From Bradyrhizobium sp. CB1650 (GTDB lineage: Bacteria > Pseudomonadota > Alphaproteobacteria > Rhizobiales > Xanthobacteraceae), in NCBI RefSeq assembly GCF_029761915.1, contig NZ_CP121695.1:3377501-3441500 (forward strand): a DNA stretch of 64,000 nucleotides, in the 5' to 3' direction. The notes below the pieces were generated by a model, which saw only the letters and a program-made list of their open reading frames with translations, ran no database searches and was not told the DNA's origin. The position numbers and the translations under genes are program-made. Each line of letters opens with the position of its first letter. The first letter of the stretch is position 1. Below are positions 55,053-64,000 of this stretch, in pieces.

Positions 55053-55640
55053 ATGCGGGTCAATGTGTTGGGCGCCGAGCGTCGGCGGCGATGGAGTTAC
55101 GACGAGAAGTCGACTGGGCGGAGATTCCGTGCCAGCTCTCCTTCCCGTCGAGATCACACCGGTGGCGGTTCCGATCTCGAGCGGCACGCCGCAACCGGCG
55201 TCTTCACCCCCTGCGCAGGGCGCAAGGGCTGGTATCATCGAGATCGAGCTTGGCGGTGGCTGTCGTGTTCGCGTTGACCGGGACGTCGACGGCGAGACAC
55301 TGCGGCGGGTTCTTGAGCTTCTGCGACGACGATGATCCCGATTCCGAGCGGCGTCAGGGTTTGGATCGCCACTGGCCACACCGACATGCGCCGCGGCATG
55401 CAAAGCCTGGCGCTTACGGTTCAGGAGAGCTTGAAGCGCGATCCCCATGCCGGCGATCTCTACATCTTCCGGGGCCGCCGCGGTGACCTGGTCGAGATTC
55501 TTTGGCACGACGGGCTGGGCATCTCGCTCTACGCCAAGCGCCTTGATCGTGGGAAGTTCATCTGGCTCGCGGCGTCGGCCGGCGCGGTATCGATCTCAGC
55601 GGCGCAGATGTCTGAACAGACCGCATGGCCGTGCGGTTGA
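55053..55640 (+). mobile_element. IS66-family remnant
   Basis: The first accessory gene (TnpA) survives as two pieces in different frames: RVNVLGAERRRRWSYDEK at 55053, and after a deletion VEITPVAVPISSGTPQPASS through RVDRDVDGETLRRVLELLRR to a stop at 55335. The second accessory gene (TnpB) follows at 55332 with an ATGA overlap. The large DDE transposase gene (TnpC) and both terminal repeats are not present, so the element is dead. Confidence 0.75.
55332..55640 (+). CDS. IS66 accessory protein TnpB, 3' end altered
   Basis: This 102-residue protein starts MIPIPSGVRVWIATGHTDMR and RGMQSLALTVQESLKRDPHA, with GDLYIFRGRRGDLVEILWHD and LYAKRLDRGKFIWL, the characteristic IS66 Orf2 blocks. The normal ending after SISAAQM is replaced by SEQTAWPCG, so about 15 C-terminal residues are lost. 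TnpB is needed for IS66 transposition by an unknown mechanism. Without TnpC it has no evident role here. Confidence 0.75.
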   Translation: MIPIPSGVRVWIATGHTDMRRGMQSLALTVQESLKRDPHAGDLYIFRGRRGDLVEILWHDGLGISLYAKRLDRGKFIWLAASAGAVSISAAQMSEQTAWPCG

Positions 55641-55698
55641 AGCTCGAAAATGGTGAGCTAGACTGACGTTGTAACCATTTTGAGTCGAGCCCTGGGAA

Positions 55699-55990
55699 TG
55701 GCCAAGTCGTCAAAACTCGTAGCGGCAAGAAAGGGTCGCGCGCTCCTCGTCAGGCGTCGGCGCGACCGACTCTGGATGTTCCCTGGGGCCGCAGGCGCGC
55801 TGGCGAGAGCGAGCGGAAGTGTCTCCGCCGCGAAATTGGCGAGGAGCTGCCAAAGCTGAAGGTTGGGCCGGTGAAGTTCTGGAAAGAAGTAAAGGCCAAG
55901 AACCGTCGATCCGGGCGAACGATGAACGAAACGATCTTCGTGGCTAAGGACGCATACGGTCGCTTGAAGATCGGCGACAAGAGGGAGAAT
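55699..55990 (+). pseudogene. NUDIX hydrolase remnant, one-base frameshift
   Basis: The start AKSSKLVAARKGRALLVRRR, DRLWMFPG leads to the Nudix box, but the frame shifts by one base in a G run at about 55785. The next frame supplies GRRRAGESERKCLRREIGEE-LPKL, a proper Nudix box with the metal-binding RE..EE residues, then VKFWKEVKAKNRRSGRTMNE and TIFVAKDAYGRLKIGDKRE. The end of the domain is missing: the text then passes into a different protein (56033-56341). Confidence 0.65.
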
Positions 55991-56032
55991 GTCCCCACTG
56001 CACGTCGCATTGACCGATCCAATCGGGCGCCG

Positions 56033-56341
56033 GGCCGCTGGCGCATCGTCGAAATGGACAACTGGGACAGCGACTTCCTCGATCTCATTGAAGAGGCGCA
56101 TCTCACCTTCAAGGGCAAGTCCGATGGTGAAATCGCCTTCGGTGCGCTGAAGGGCTTTCTCGACGTCCGCTACGGCACCCGCGACGGATCGGCCTGCGCG
56201 GAGTTCTCATAGAAAGGGCACGACGAGAATGATCCCACCTGCGGTCGCGGATGGGCTATGATCGGCACCGCGGGTAGGCTCGTCGGCCACTTCTACATGC
56301 ACAACGGCGATGATTCAGCCTTCGTTTGCGAACGCGGCTGA
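56033..56341 (+). pseudogene. Hypothetical protein interrupted by a stop codon
   Basis: The frame RWRIVEMDNWDSDFLDLIEE, IAFGALKGFLDVRYGTRDG and ACAEFS reaches a TAG at 56210, and in the same frame continues KGHDENDPTCGRGWAMIGTA, GRLVGHFYMHNGDDSAFVCE with a TGA at 56339. Related proteins keep a Trp where the TAG stands (TGG to TAG). It is a widespread small beta-rich protein of unknown function. The 5' end is joined to the NUDIX remnant, probably by a deletion. Confidence 0.65.
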
Positions 56342-56686
56342 CTTCTTCAACAGCCTGCTAGGCATCGTAGTGGATAGGTCCGCTGTTAGCGGGGCACCGA
56401 ATGTTGGGCCGCGCTTGGCTGCACTAGCGCTTTTGACCCGAACGAGACGTTGCCACTTCACGCCCGACCAACTCGGTCAATCCGCTTGCACGCAACGCGT
56501 CGAAGCGGCTCTCGACCGATGCTGGTCGTAACGCGGCCCAGATTCTCACTTGGTCTATTACGCCTTGGAGAACCGCCGAGGCGAAACTCCTTTCGAGCGA
56601 TCACAGTGCCGCCGCCTGACTGCAAACTCACGCGCGAGCGCATCGCGCCGGAGCATGTTGCGAACATTGAGCGGGCGAGGCGGCAG
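56342..56686. other. No supported gene
   Basis: Short frames on both strands are not convincing. It is the 3' flank of the beta-propeller gene that reads in from the right. Confidence 0.35.
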
Positions 56687-57895
56687 TTACGGTCGGTCGC
56701 GGCCGAGCGTCGAGAACAGCGGGTGCGTCGCTCGCGCTACCGGCGGACGCGGCGTCGGGGGCGACGTCTCCAGTACGGGACGCGGCGTGTACGTACCGTT
56801 CTCCGCTGGGTTGCCGAACTTGCAGATCTCCACCACGTTCCGCAGCGTCTCATTCGCCTTGCCCAGCTGTAGCTTGAAGAAGCCAAGCTGCGTCTCGTAA
56901 AGACAGCCGTTGAGGAAGACGAGGCTGGTCGCATTATCCAAGGGGTCGCCGAACTGATCGCGGGAGGCAATCAGCTGGCGGTGGGACCCGTCGGGTGAGA
57001 AGGCCCAGACGTCGCTGTTGTATGTATCACCGAAGTAGACCGTTCCGTCGGGGCCCACCTCGAGACCGTCATTGGCCCCGAGCCCTGCGGCAAAGAGATC
57101 TGCCTTGCCCGCCGAGCCGTCGGCCTGGATCGGGATGCGCACCAGCAGCCCGCTCCCGGTGGGACCGCCGGGGCCGCCGTCGGTGCCGGCGAAGAGGTAA
57201 CGGCCATCGGGGCTAAGAGCCACGGTGTTGATTCCAATGTAACCACCCACCGTGCCGTTCTTCGTGTTCCACGTACCGGTCTGCTCGGTCCAGCCGAGCA
57301 GGGGGTCATCCGACCAGACGCCCCCGTGGCCGGCGCGATCGAACTTCCAGATCACCCCGAGCTCGAGGTCGGAGACATACACGTTGCCGCTCGGATCGAT
57401 CGCGATGTCGTCGGGGAAGCAGAGCGAGACGCCGGTCCCACGCGTCACGAACGGACTTACCGCCCCAGTCTGTGGGTTGACTCGGTAGATACCGGTTGAT
57501 GCGTCGGTGGCGTCGCGACAGTCAGGATGATCCTCCGTGAACAGGTTGACCTTCGTCGCGCGCTTGAAGGCGGCAAGGATAGTGCCGTCGGTGGGATCCC
57601 GCTCGATCCCGATAAGGTCGCCCTTGAGATCGCCGCCCGGCACGTCCGCAACCTTCTTCTTCTCGCCGGTGGCCGGATTGACGTACCAGATCTGATCGAG
57701 GACGAAGAGCGAGACATAGAGCCCGTCCTTGCCGTCCGTGGTGATTCCCTCTGGCACCCCCGGCACATCGCCCACGTTGTCGAATGTGACGACAGTCCGA
57801 GCAGTACGACCCGCTATGCTCTGTGCGGACGACTCCCCGGCGGCTGCGAGAACGGTCAGTATAAGAACGCCTAAAGCCAATCGCATCACTGCCAT
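56687..57895 (-). CDS. Exported beta-propeller protein (SMP-30/NHL-like)
   Basis: This 402-residue protein has a signal peptide (MAVMRLALGVLILTVLAAAG, cleavage after SSA). It has repeated propeller blades, each with the pattern hydrophobic-x-DPSGNVYVSD or SPDGRYLFAGTDGG: VPEGITTDGKDGLYVSLFVL, IAIDPSGNVYVSDLELGVIW, TVALSPDGRYLFAGTDGG and LEVGPDGTVYFGDTYNSDVW. The fold matches gluconolactonase/SMP-30 and related lactonases, but no catalytic set can be assigned. GGAGGAGCGGAGCA precedes the ATG at 57895. It is divergent from the cyclase gene with 396 bases between. Confidence 0.82.
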   Translation of the reverse strand: MAVMRLALGVLILTVLAAAGESSAQSIAGRTARTVVTFDNVGDVPGVPEGITTDGKDGLYVSLFVLDQIWYVNPATGEKKKVADVPGGDLKGDLIGIERDPTDGTILAAFKRATKVNLFTEDHPDCRDATDASTGIYRVNPQTGAVSPFVTRGTGVSLCFPDDIAIDPSGNVYVSDLELGVIWKFDRAGHGGVWSDDPLLGWTEQTGTWNTKNGTVGGYIGINTVALSPDGRYLFAGTDGGPGGPTGSGLLVRIPIQADGSAGKADLFAAGLGANDGLEVGPDGTVYFGDTYNSDVWAFSPDGSHRQLIASRDQFGDPLDNATSLVFLNGCLYETQLGFFKLQLGKANETLRNVVEICKFGNPAENGTYTPRPVLETSPPTPRPPVARATHPLFSTLGRDRP

Positions 57896-58291
57896 TGCTC
57901 CGCTCCTCCCGCTTTCTTCAATGCTACATCCACCCACAATCAACATCAATGATTCAAACCCGCCTGAGCCGCGCAGGCTCAACCCGCTCTCAACAGCACG
58001 CAGAGCCACGCCGATATGCAAGTGCTCGACCCTGGTCGCAGCTAAAGCCGATTAGGGCCCGTCATTGCTGTGTCTCATGTTTTCAGTGTGCCTCCGGAGG
58101 AGTCCGGATGTGGCCCAACTGCGAAGTGCGGACCGAGCACTAACAGGTCTGCTTGTCGGGGAGACCGGAAACTAAAAGCCGCCTGTCCAAACCGCGCTTT
58201 TGACCCAAACGGGTCATCCAAAAAGCGGCACCCTAGACAGGCTGTCTCGCCTGAGGGATCATGCATCGTTGGGCGAACTAGGGCGGCTGCC
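57896..58291. other. Divergent intergenic region
   Basis: It carries the upstream regions of the propeller gene and the cyclase gene. In-frame codons upstream of 58292 extend the cyclase frame but read as low-complexity, non-homologous sequence, so I treat them as non-coding. Confidence 0.4.
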
Positions 58292-61200
58292 ATGGACGTC
58301 GGAGGTTGGCTGCGGAGGCTTGGCCTCGAACAATATGAGGCGGTATTCCGCGACAATAAAATCGACGACACGGTCCTGCCGAATTTGACCGCGGAGGACT
58401 TGAAGGAGCTTGGTGTCGGATTTGTCGGGCATCGCCGTAAGCTGCTCGACGCCATCGCCGGTTTGCGCGCTGAAGCGGACCCACCGGCGCCCCCATCCGA
58501 CTCTCCTCCGGAAAGTCGCAAAGTCGCCAAGGACACCGCTGAGCGCCGCCAGGTCACCGTGATGTTCTCGGACCTTGTCGGTTCGACGTCGCTCTCCGCA
58601 CGTATGGACCCCGAGGACCTGCGGGAGGTCATTTCGGCCTATCAGACGTGCATCGCCGATGCCGTGCGCCGCTTCGGTGGCTTCGTCGCGAAATATATGG
58701 GCGACGGTGTGCTGATCTATTTTGGCTATCCGCAGGCGCACGAGGACGATGCGGAGCGGGCCGTGCGCGCAGGGCTGGAAGCGATCGCTGCAGTGCGCGT
58801 GCTCAAATGTTCCGTTCCGCTGCAAGCCCGCGTCGGTATCGCGACCGGTCTGGTGGTTGTTGGCGATCTGATCGGATCGGGGGAGGCACAGGAGCGCGGT
58901 ATCATCGGAGAAACCCCCAATCTTGCCGCGCGCCTACAAGCCCTGGCTGAGCCGAACGCGGTGATCGTTGCCGAGAGCACGCGAAGGCTCCTGGGCAATC
59001 TGTTTGAACTAAAGGACCTTGGGCCTCAGGAACTCAAAGGCATTCCGGGCTGCATCAGAGCTTGGGCAGCGCTACGACCTTCTTTAGTCGAGGGCCGCTT
59101 CGAGGCCCTACACGCAGGTGGACTGACTGAACTCATCGGACGCCAAGAAGAACTCGAACTACTGCTGCGGCGCTGGTCGAAAGCAAAGACCGGCCGGGGC
59201 CAAGTGGTGTTGATCTCAGGCGAACCAGGCATTGGCAAGTCACGACTCACTGCAGCAGTCATCGAACGACTTGCGTTCGAGCCGCACACGCGGTTGCGTT
59301 ATTTCTGCTCACCGCGCCATCAGGACAGCGCTTTGCAGCCCCTCATCGCGCAGCTCGAACGGGCTGCTGGCTTCGAGCGTGAGGACACGCCCGAGGCGAA
59401 GCTTGGGAAGTTGGCGGCGCTACTTACCCCTGCCGCGCCCCCGCCAGAAGACGAGCCGCTGCTGGCCGAACTCCTGTTTCTGCCGACCGAAGGCCGCTTC
59501 CCCCCTCTCTCGCTGGCGCCACAAGAAAGAAAAGAGAAGACGTTTGAGGCGCTGCTCCGGCAACTCAAGAGCTTGGCCCGCCAGCACCCCGTGCTGATGA
59601 TCTTGGAGGACGCGCATTGGAGCGATCCGAGCTCCCGGGAGCTGTTCGATCACATTGTCGACCGGGTTCGCGGCTTGCCCATTCTCCTAGTCGTCACGTT
59701 TCGCCCCGAATATTCTCCGCCGTGGGTTGGCCAGGCGCACGTCACGACACTGACGCTCAATCGGCTGGATCGAGCAGAGGGCGTCGCGCTGGTACGGGGG
59801 ATCGCAGGCAACAAGGACCTGCCGGATGAAATCGTGGCAGAAATCGTAGAACGCACAGACGGCGTCCCGCTTTTCGTTGAGGAACTGACAAAGTCGGCAC
59901 TCGAAAGCGGCGCGAATGACGATGGCGCGAGCTTCATAGCCAGAGCGCAACACCTAGCGCTTGCCGTCCCCGCGACGCTGCACGCCTCGCTGATGGCGCG
60001 GCTCGATCGGCTCGGCCCCTGGGCCAAGGAGATCGCACAGATCGGCGCTACAATCGGCCGGGATTTCTCCTACGAGCTGCTTGCAGCGGTAGCGGATCGC
60101 AGCGACGCCGAACTGCATGCCGCGCTCGATCAGCTCGCCGATGCCGGGCTGGTGTTTCGGCGAGGTACGCCGCCGCAGGCCACCTATCTCTTCAAGCACG
60201 CGCTGGTGCAGGATGCGGCGTACGCCACCCTGTTGCGAAAACCGCGACAGGACCTCCATGCGCGCGTTGGCAGAGGTTTGGCGGAGCGGTTCCCGGAGAA
60301 GGTCGAGGCGCGGCCCGAACTGCTCGCTCATCACTGCGCCGAAGCGGGAGCCATCGACGAGGCGGCTGTGTACTGGGGCAAGGCGGCCCAGTTGGCCATC
60401 CGCCGCTCGGCAATGGTCGAGGCCGGGACCCAATTGACGCGCGCTTTGTCGCTTCTCGGCACCTTGCCGGAGACGCCGGAGCGGTCTCGGTTGGAACTCG
60501 ATCTTCAAGTCGCGTTAGGCGGTACGCTGATCGCGACCAGAGGTTGGGCGGCGCCCGAGACCGGATCGGCTTTCGCGCGTGCCCTTGAGCTGTGCGAGAG
60601 GCTTCGCGATACGTCTCAGCTTCTTCCGGCGCTATATGGCCAATACGTGTTTCACCTCGTTCGAGCCGAGTTGCGAGCGAGCCACGAGGTGGCCCAGAGG
60701 GCGCTCGGCGCCGCGCAACGCACGCACGATGCCGCCGCGCTGGTGATTGGCCACCGCTCGGTGGGCATCAGTCTGATCCATCTCGGCAAGCTTGATGCGG
60801 CGCGCGAGCATCTAGAACAGGCGATCGGGCACTATGACCCTGTCACCCACCGCGATCTCGCGTTTAGATACGCTTACGATCCGCTCGTCGCGTGCAAAGG
60901 TTATCTAGCTTCGCTCACGCTGACGCAGATGGGTTATCTCGATCAGGCGCTCCGGAGAAGTGACGAGGCGATCGCGTATGCCGAAACGCTGTCGCATCGC
61001 CCCAGCACAGCATTTGCGTTGTTGCACGCGTGCTATTGCCATTTCTTCCGTCGCGACGAACGGCTGCTGCGCCAACGCGCGGCGGCCCTGATCACCGAAT
61101 GCTCGAAACAGGGTTTCGCGTTTTGGCTCGCGGGCGGCGGCATTTACGGCGGCTGGTCGAAGGTGGAAGGCGGCGACGTCGAGGCCGGGCTGAAACAGCT

Positions 61201-61654
61201 GCGTGACGGACTTGCCAAATGGCGAGCAGCCGAAGCGGCACTGCTCATGCCCATGCATCTCGTGGTGTTGGCCGAGGCATGCTTGAGAGCGGGACGGGCT
61301 AACGACGCGCTCGCGGCCGTTACGGAGGCTCTCGCGTGCGTCGAACGATCCGAGGAGCGCGTTTTCGATGCCCAGGTGCATCGGTGTTACGGCGACGTGC
61401 TGCTGGCACAAACGGATCGGAACGCTGCCGAGGCGGAAGGCAGTTACCGCCACGCGCTCGAAATCGCACGCGGCCAAAATGCGCGCCTGTTGGAACTGCG
61501 CGCCGCCTCCAGCCTCGCCCGACTCTGGCGCGACCAGGGCAAACACGGCAAAGCGCGCGATCTCTTGGCGCCGCTCTACGGCTGGTTCACCGAGGGCTTC
61601 GACACGTTGGACTTGAAGCAGGCCAAGGCCTTACTCGACGAGCTGGCGCGATGA
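58292..61654 (+). CDS. SAM-domain adenylate/guanylate cyclase with AAA ATPase and TPR-like region
   Basis: This 1120-residue signalling protein has four parts. Residues 1-60 are a SAM domain (VGGWLRRLGLEQYEAVFRDN, LTAEDLKELGVGFVGHRRKL). Residues 85-260 are a class III cyclase with the metal ligands Asp94 (VMFSDLVGS) and Asp138 (KYMGDGVLIYFG) and the ribose-site Asn/Arg in GETPNLAARL. Residues 280-600 are a P-loop ATPase (Walker A GEPGIGKS at 310-317, Walker B LMILEDAHWSD). The rest is a TPR-like helical region. The start MDVGG at 58292 follows the domain boundary. Rhizobia, especially bradyrhizobia, encode many such proteins. The AAA-TPR part resembles AfsR-type signal integrators. cAMP is the likely product but cGMP is possible. 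Confidence 0.9.
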   Translation: MDVGGWLRRLGLEQYEAVFRDNKIDDTVLPNLTAEDLKELGVGFVGHRRKLLDAIAGLRAEADPPAPPSDSPPESRKVAKDTAERRQVTVMFSDLVGSTSLSARMDPEDLREVISAYQTCIADAVRRFGGFVAKYMGDGVLIYFGYPQAHEDDAERAVRAGLEAIAAVRVLKCSVPLQARVGIATGLVVVGDLIGSGEAQERGIIGETPNLAARLQALAEPNAVIVAESTRRLLGNLFELKDLGPQELKGIPGCIRAWAALRPSLVEGRFEALHAGGLTELIGRQEELELLLRRWSKAKTGRGQVVLISGEPGIGKSRLTAAVIERLAFEPHTRLRYFCSPRHQDSALQPLIAQLERAAGFEREDTPEAKLGKLAALLTPAAPPPEDEPLLAELLFLPTEGRFPPLSLAPQERKEKTFEALLRQLKSLARQHPVLMILEDAHWSDPSSRELFDHIVDRVRGLPILLVVTFRPEYSPPWVGQAHVTTLTLNRLDRAEGVALVRGIAGNKDLPDEIVAEIVERTDGVPLFVEELTKSALESGANDDGASFIARAQHLALAVPATLHASLMARLDRLGPWAKEIAQIGATIGRDFSYELLAAVADRSDAELHAALDQLADAGLVFRRGTPPQATYLFKHALVQDAAYATLLRKPRQDLHARVGRGLAERFPEKVEARPELLAHHCAEAGAIDEAAVYWGKAAQLAIRRSAMVEAGTQLTRALSLLGTLPETPERSRLELDLQVALGGTLIATRGWAAPETGSAFARALELCERLRDTSQLLPALYGQYVFHLVRAELRASHEVAQRALGAAQRTHDAAALVIGHRSVGISLIHLGKLDAAREHLEQAIGHYDPVTHRDLAFRYAYDPLVACKGYLASLTLTQMGYLDQALRRSDEAIAYAETLSHRPSTAFALLHACYCHFFRRDERLLRQRAAALITECSKQGFAFWLAGGGIYGGWSKVEGGDVEAGLKQLRDGLAKWRAAEAALLMPMHLVVLAEACLRAGRANDALAAVTEALACVERSEERVFDAQVHRCYGDVLLAQTDRNAAEAEGSYRHALEIARGQNARLLELRAASSLARLWRDQGKHGKARDLLAPLYGWFTEGFDTLDLKQAKALLDELAR

Positions 61655-61744
61655 GGGTGCTTGTGGTTGCGGCCAGCATGGAAGGTCAGCTTATGGCCCT
61701 CTTTGACGATTGATCGGCGGGTACTGTCAATCGGCTTGCAAATT

Positions 61745-63392
61745 TGGCTCTGATGCAATTTTGGTGCAGCTTACTCATTCAGCACCTATCAGTCTGGCCT
61801 GCAGCAAATCGATTTTGCCGCGACCGTACATTTGACGTCTGACGAGCTTGAGGCGAGTGATCTGTCCTTCGGTTTGTCCGTTCGACCAGGGCGACGTGAT
61901 TGCCGCTCGAACCGCCGCTTCATCCTTCACGACGCCGCTCGCGAACGAGGAGACAAGACTAGCGCGAGCCCGGTCGATCCATAGGGTGAGGCCCGCCTCG
62001 GCCTTGCGCCGGATCATCAAGTGGAATTCGGCGATAATTTCGCGCGCCTCGACCAGGTTCGGTACGCCAGCTTCGATCGCCGCCACCGTGATGGTCTCCG
62101 CTTTCGTGAGCAAATCCCGCCCGATTGTCATGAGGCGCGCGATCGTTCTGGCCGACGGAATCCGCTGAAGGTTCTGTGCGTCGGCCTTTTCAGCCCGTCG
62201 TCTGCGCGTCGCCCATTCGCTGATGACGCGGAGCGAGCCTCGGAAGCCACGCGCCGTTAGGCGACGCCAGAGTTCAGCGCCGTTTCGGCAGCCAGCTGCC
62301 CACTGATCGTCGAGCCACGGCAGGTGCTGATCGAGCGAACTCTGCCGGGTCCGGAAGACATCATTACGTTCGCTGCGGATCACCTGCCGTACGAGCTTCC
62401 TGCTATGGCCAGTTTGGCGCACGATCTGCTTGATAGGTTTGCCGTTCTTCGACAGAGCCAGGATGGCCGCATTGGTCTCCTCGCGGCGCAGATAACCCTC
62501 ATACTGGAGGCGCTCGGCGGCTGTTAGCAGCTTAGGATCGATCGTGGTCGCACCGATGACGGTACGTATCTGTCGCATTGATTTGCGGACCGCATCGAGA
62601 AAGGCCCGACTGGCGTTCTCCATCAGGTGCCAACGATCCGCGACCTGTACCGCGTGCGGCAAAGCCTTTGCCGCAGCTTCGCCATAGCCCCCACCACGGT
62701 CACGGGCGATGATCGCGATTGTGGGATGAGCGGCCAGCCAGGCCTGGGCGGTTGCGGGCTCCCGATCCGGCAACAGCGTGACGATCCGGCGCCTTTCCAG
62801 GTTGCAGATGATGCTGGCGTACCGGTGATTGCGCCGCCACGCCCAATCATCAATGCCGATAACCTTGAGCGGGTCAGCCGGCGGACGGCTACGGCGTCGG
62901 ACCACGCGTAGGAGCGTGTCTTTGCTCACCGGCAGCACCAGCCGTCTTGCAAAGTCTGCTGCCGGTCGACCGCCAAGCGCCAGACCGAGGTGATGGACGA
63001 TAGAGTCCAGCCTCGCCGTGCGTCGCGCCGAGGAAGCCAGCACCCCTTCGGCGAAGCGCTCAGTGAAGATTTGGCGCCCGCAGAGGACGGCATCGCAGCG
63101 GAAGCGGCGAGCGATCACCAGGAGCTGCACGATCCGCCCCGAAAGCGGCAGATCGGTCACGCGTCGTCGATACCGGCTATGGACACGTCGGCAAACCGTT
63201 CCGCACGACGGACACAGACCAACGCGTCCAGACGCCCGGACCACAATAACGGCCTTATCGCCTTCGTAGTACGCACTCTCTACAACAAACCCACGCGGCA
63301 CCAGACTGGAGCGCTGGAGTGCTTGCTGCATGGCGCTGATTCTCCCCAATCAAAGCGCCAGACATCTCCCAAACTGCATCAAAAGTGATGGT
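61745..63392 (-). mobile_element. ISL3-family insertion sequence
   Basis: A transposase gene of the ISL3 family is flanked by related end sequences. At the left, CTGATGCAATTTTGG (61750-61764); at the right, on the opposite strand, TTGATGCAGTTTGGG from about 63385. They share TGATGCA and TTTGG with small differences, as in imperfect terminal repeats. Exact boundaries and target duplication are not determined. A second element (IS110) starts within 80 bases of the right end. Confidence 0.7.
61775..63331 (-). CDS. ISL3-family transposase
   Basis: This 518-residue transposase has an N-terminal zinc finger (LCPSCGTVCRRVHSRYRRR), a helix-turn-helix, and a DDE catalytic domain: VIGIDDWAWRRNHRYASIIC, IIARDRGGGYGEAAAKALPH, and a late Glu in SPWSNGQTEGQITRLKLVRR. 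It ends YGRGKIDLLQARLIGAE, a standard ISL3 ending. The ATG at 63331 has GGGGAG twelve bases upstream, and a TTG six codons earlier is possible. It appears complete. Confidence 0.93.
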   Translation of the reverse strand: MQQALQRSSLVPRGFVVESAYYEGDKAVIVVRASGRVGLCPSCGTVCRRVHSRYRRRVTDLPLSGRIVQLLVIARRFRCDAVLCGRQIFTERFAEGVLASSARRTARLDSIVHHLGLALGGRPAADFARRLVLPVSKDTLLRVVRRRSRPPADPLKVIGIDDWAWRRNHRYASIICNLERRRIVTLLPDREPATAQAWLAAHPTIAIIARDRGGGYGEAAAKALPHAVQVADRWHLMENASRAFLDAVRKSMRQIRTVIGATTIDPKLLTAAERLQYEGYLRREETNAAILALSKNGKPIKQIVRQTGHSRKLVRQVIRSERNDVFRTRQSSLDQHLPWLDDQWAAGCRNGAELWRRLTARGFRGSLRVISEWATRRRRAEKADAQNLQRIPSARTIARLMTIGRDLLTKAETITVAAIEAGVPNLVEAREIIAEFHLMIRRKAEAGLTLWIDRARASLVSSFASGVVKDEAAVRAAITSPWSNGQTEGQITRLKLVRRQMYGRGKIDLLQARLIGAE

Positions 63393-63471
63393 GTGGAACG
63401 GCCCTTCGAACCGGCATCAAAAGTGCCTAACGTGGTCGCGTTGATAGGCGCCACAAAGGAAGGACCGTTCC

Positions 63472-64000
63472 ATGGAGAAGATTATCACGGTGGGGTTGGA
63501 TTTGGCCAAGTCGATCTTTCAAGTTCATGGCGTCGCCGAAAACGGGCAAGTCTTGGTTCGTCGTACCCTGCGGCGATCCCAGGTTCTGCCGTTCTTTCGC
63601 GGGCTTCCCGCCTGCTTGGTGGGCATGGAAGCTTGTGCGAGTGCCCATCACTGGGCGCGCGAGATCGCAGCGCGGGGCCACTCGGTCCGCCTGATGCCGC
63701 CAGCCTACGTGAAGCCCTACGTCAAACGTAACAAGACCGACGTGGCGGATGCTGAAGCCATTTGTGAGGCGGTCACCCGCCCGACAATGCGGTTCGTGCC
63801 GGTGAAGACTGCCGAACAACAAGCAGCCAGCATGATTTTGCGAACGCGAGAGATGCTAATGAGGCAGCGCGGCCAGACTGCAAATGCTCTGCGGGCTCAT
63901 ATGGCCGAATTGGGCATTATCGCCGGCACAGGCATGGCAAGCATCGCAAAACTCTTGGTGCTTCTCCGGGACGAAAAAGACAACAGGATCCCCGGCGCCG
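63472..64000 (+). CDS. IS110-family transposase, cut by the window edge
   Basis: The first 176 codons are present: MEKIITVGLDLAKSIFQVHG (first catalytic Asp), LPACLVGMEACASAHHWARE (Glu), MPPAYVKPYVKRNKTDVADA and EAICEAVTRPTMRFVPVK (Asp pair). AAGGAAGGACCGTTCC precedes the ATG. This is the common IS110/IS1111-type group (VGMEACASxHHWAR), different from the gene at 39998. Whether it is intact cannot be seen. Confidence 0.9.
   Translation, partial: MEKIITVGLDLAKSIFQVHGVAENGQVLVRRTLRRSQVLPFFRGLPACLVGMEACASAHHWAREIAARGHSVRLMPPAYVKPYVKRNKTDVADAEAICEAVTRPTMRFVPVKTAEQQAASMILRTREMLMRQRGQTANALRAHMAELGIIAGTGMASIAKLLVLLRDEKDNRIPGA

Overview
The window reads as chromosome from a high-GC alphaproteobacterium of the Bradyrhizobium / Nitrobacteraceae type. 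The reasons are the gene style (many 50-130 residue proteins of kinds common in that family), a groESL operon behind a CIRCE-like operator, a Ku protein, an IorAB-type molybdenum hydroxylase, a SAM-cyclase-AAA-TPR protein, and insertion sequences of the IS110, IS481, ISL3 and IS66 families. This placement is inferred from gene content, not from a database search.

Layout. 0.6-2.5 kb: a frameshifted PilZ gene and an AraC-family regulator. 3.3-13.4 kb: the best-organised part, one uninterrupted plus-strand operon. It encodes an ABC importer (binding protein, two permeases, a 66-residue membrane peptide, two ATPases), then DhaL, a stand-alone DhaM-type EIIA, HPr, a nearly full-size enzyme I, a small putative DNA-binding protein, and DhaK. 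Imported substrate would presumably be, or become, dihydroxyacetone, which DhaK/DhaL phosphorylate with phosphate passed from PEP through EI, HPr and EIIA. An inverted repeat lies ahead of the operon and a hairpin terminator follows it. 13.7-22 kb: groES/groEL among wreckage (nuclease, TPR, patatin and iron-permease remnants), plus a HEPN-like gene facing a gene cut by an IS481 element.

22-31 kb: a dense set of very small genes, a single-domain response regulator, Ku, a TrpF-like barrel without the family's cysteine, and an MFS transporter. 31-36 kb: a quinoprotein dehydrogenase gene broken and inverted into two diverging fragments, next to an intact Tat-exported IorAB pair. 36-43 kb: a family 4 glycosyltransferase, small exported proteins, an IS110 element and a Tat-exported S41 peptidase. 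43-49 kb: a Rieske-domain protein with a long helical tail facing a four-gene minus-strand operon (exported acetamidase/formamidase-like protein, periplasmic protein, unknown exported protein, HupE/UreJ-type membrane protein). 50-56 kb: more very small genes and several broken ones (IS66 remnant, NUDIX remnant). 56-64 kb: a beta-propeller protein, a 1120-residue SAM-cyclase-AAA-TPR protein, an ISL3 element, and an IS110 element that runs off the end.

The 13-58 kb stretch looks like accessory DNA: many short lineage-restricted genes, at least a dozen pseudogenes and several IS elements. Many of the frameshifts are single-base changes, some within G runs, so read error cannot be excluded without raw data.
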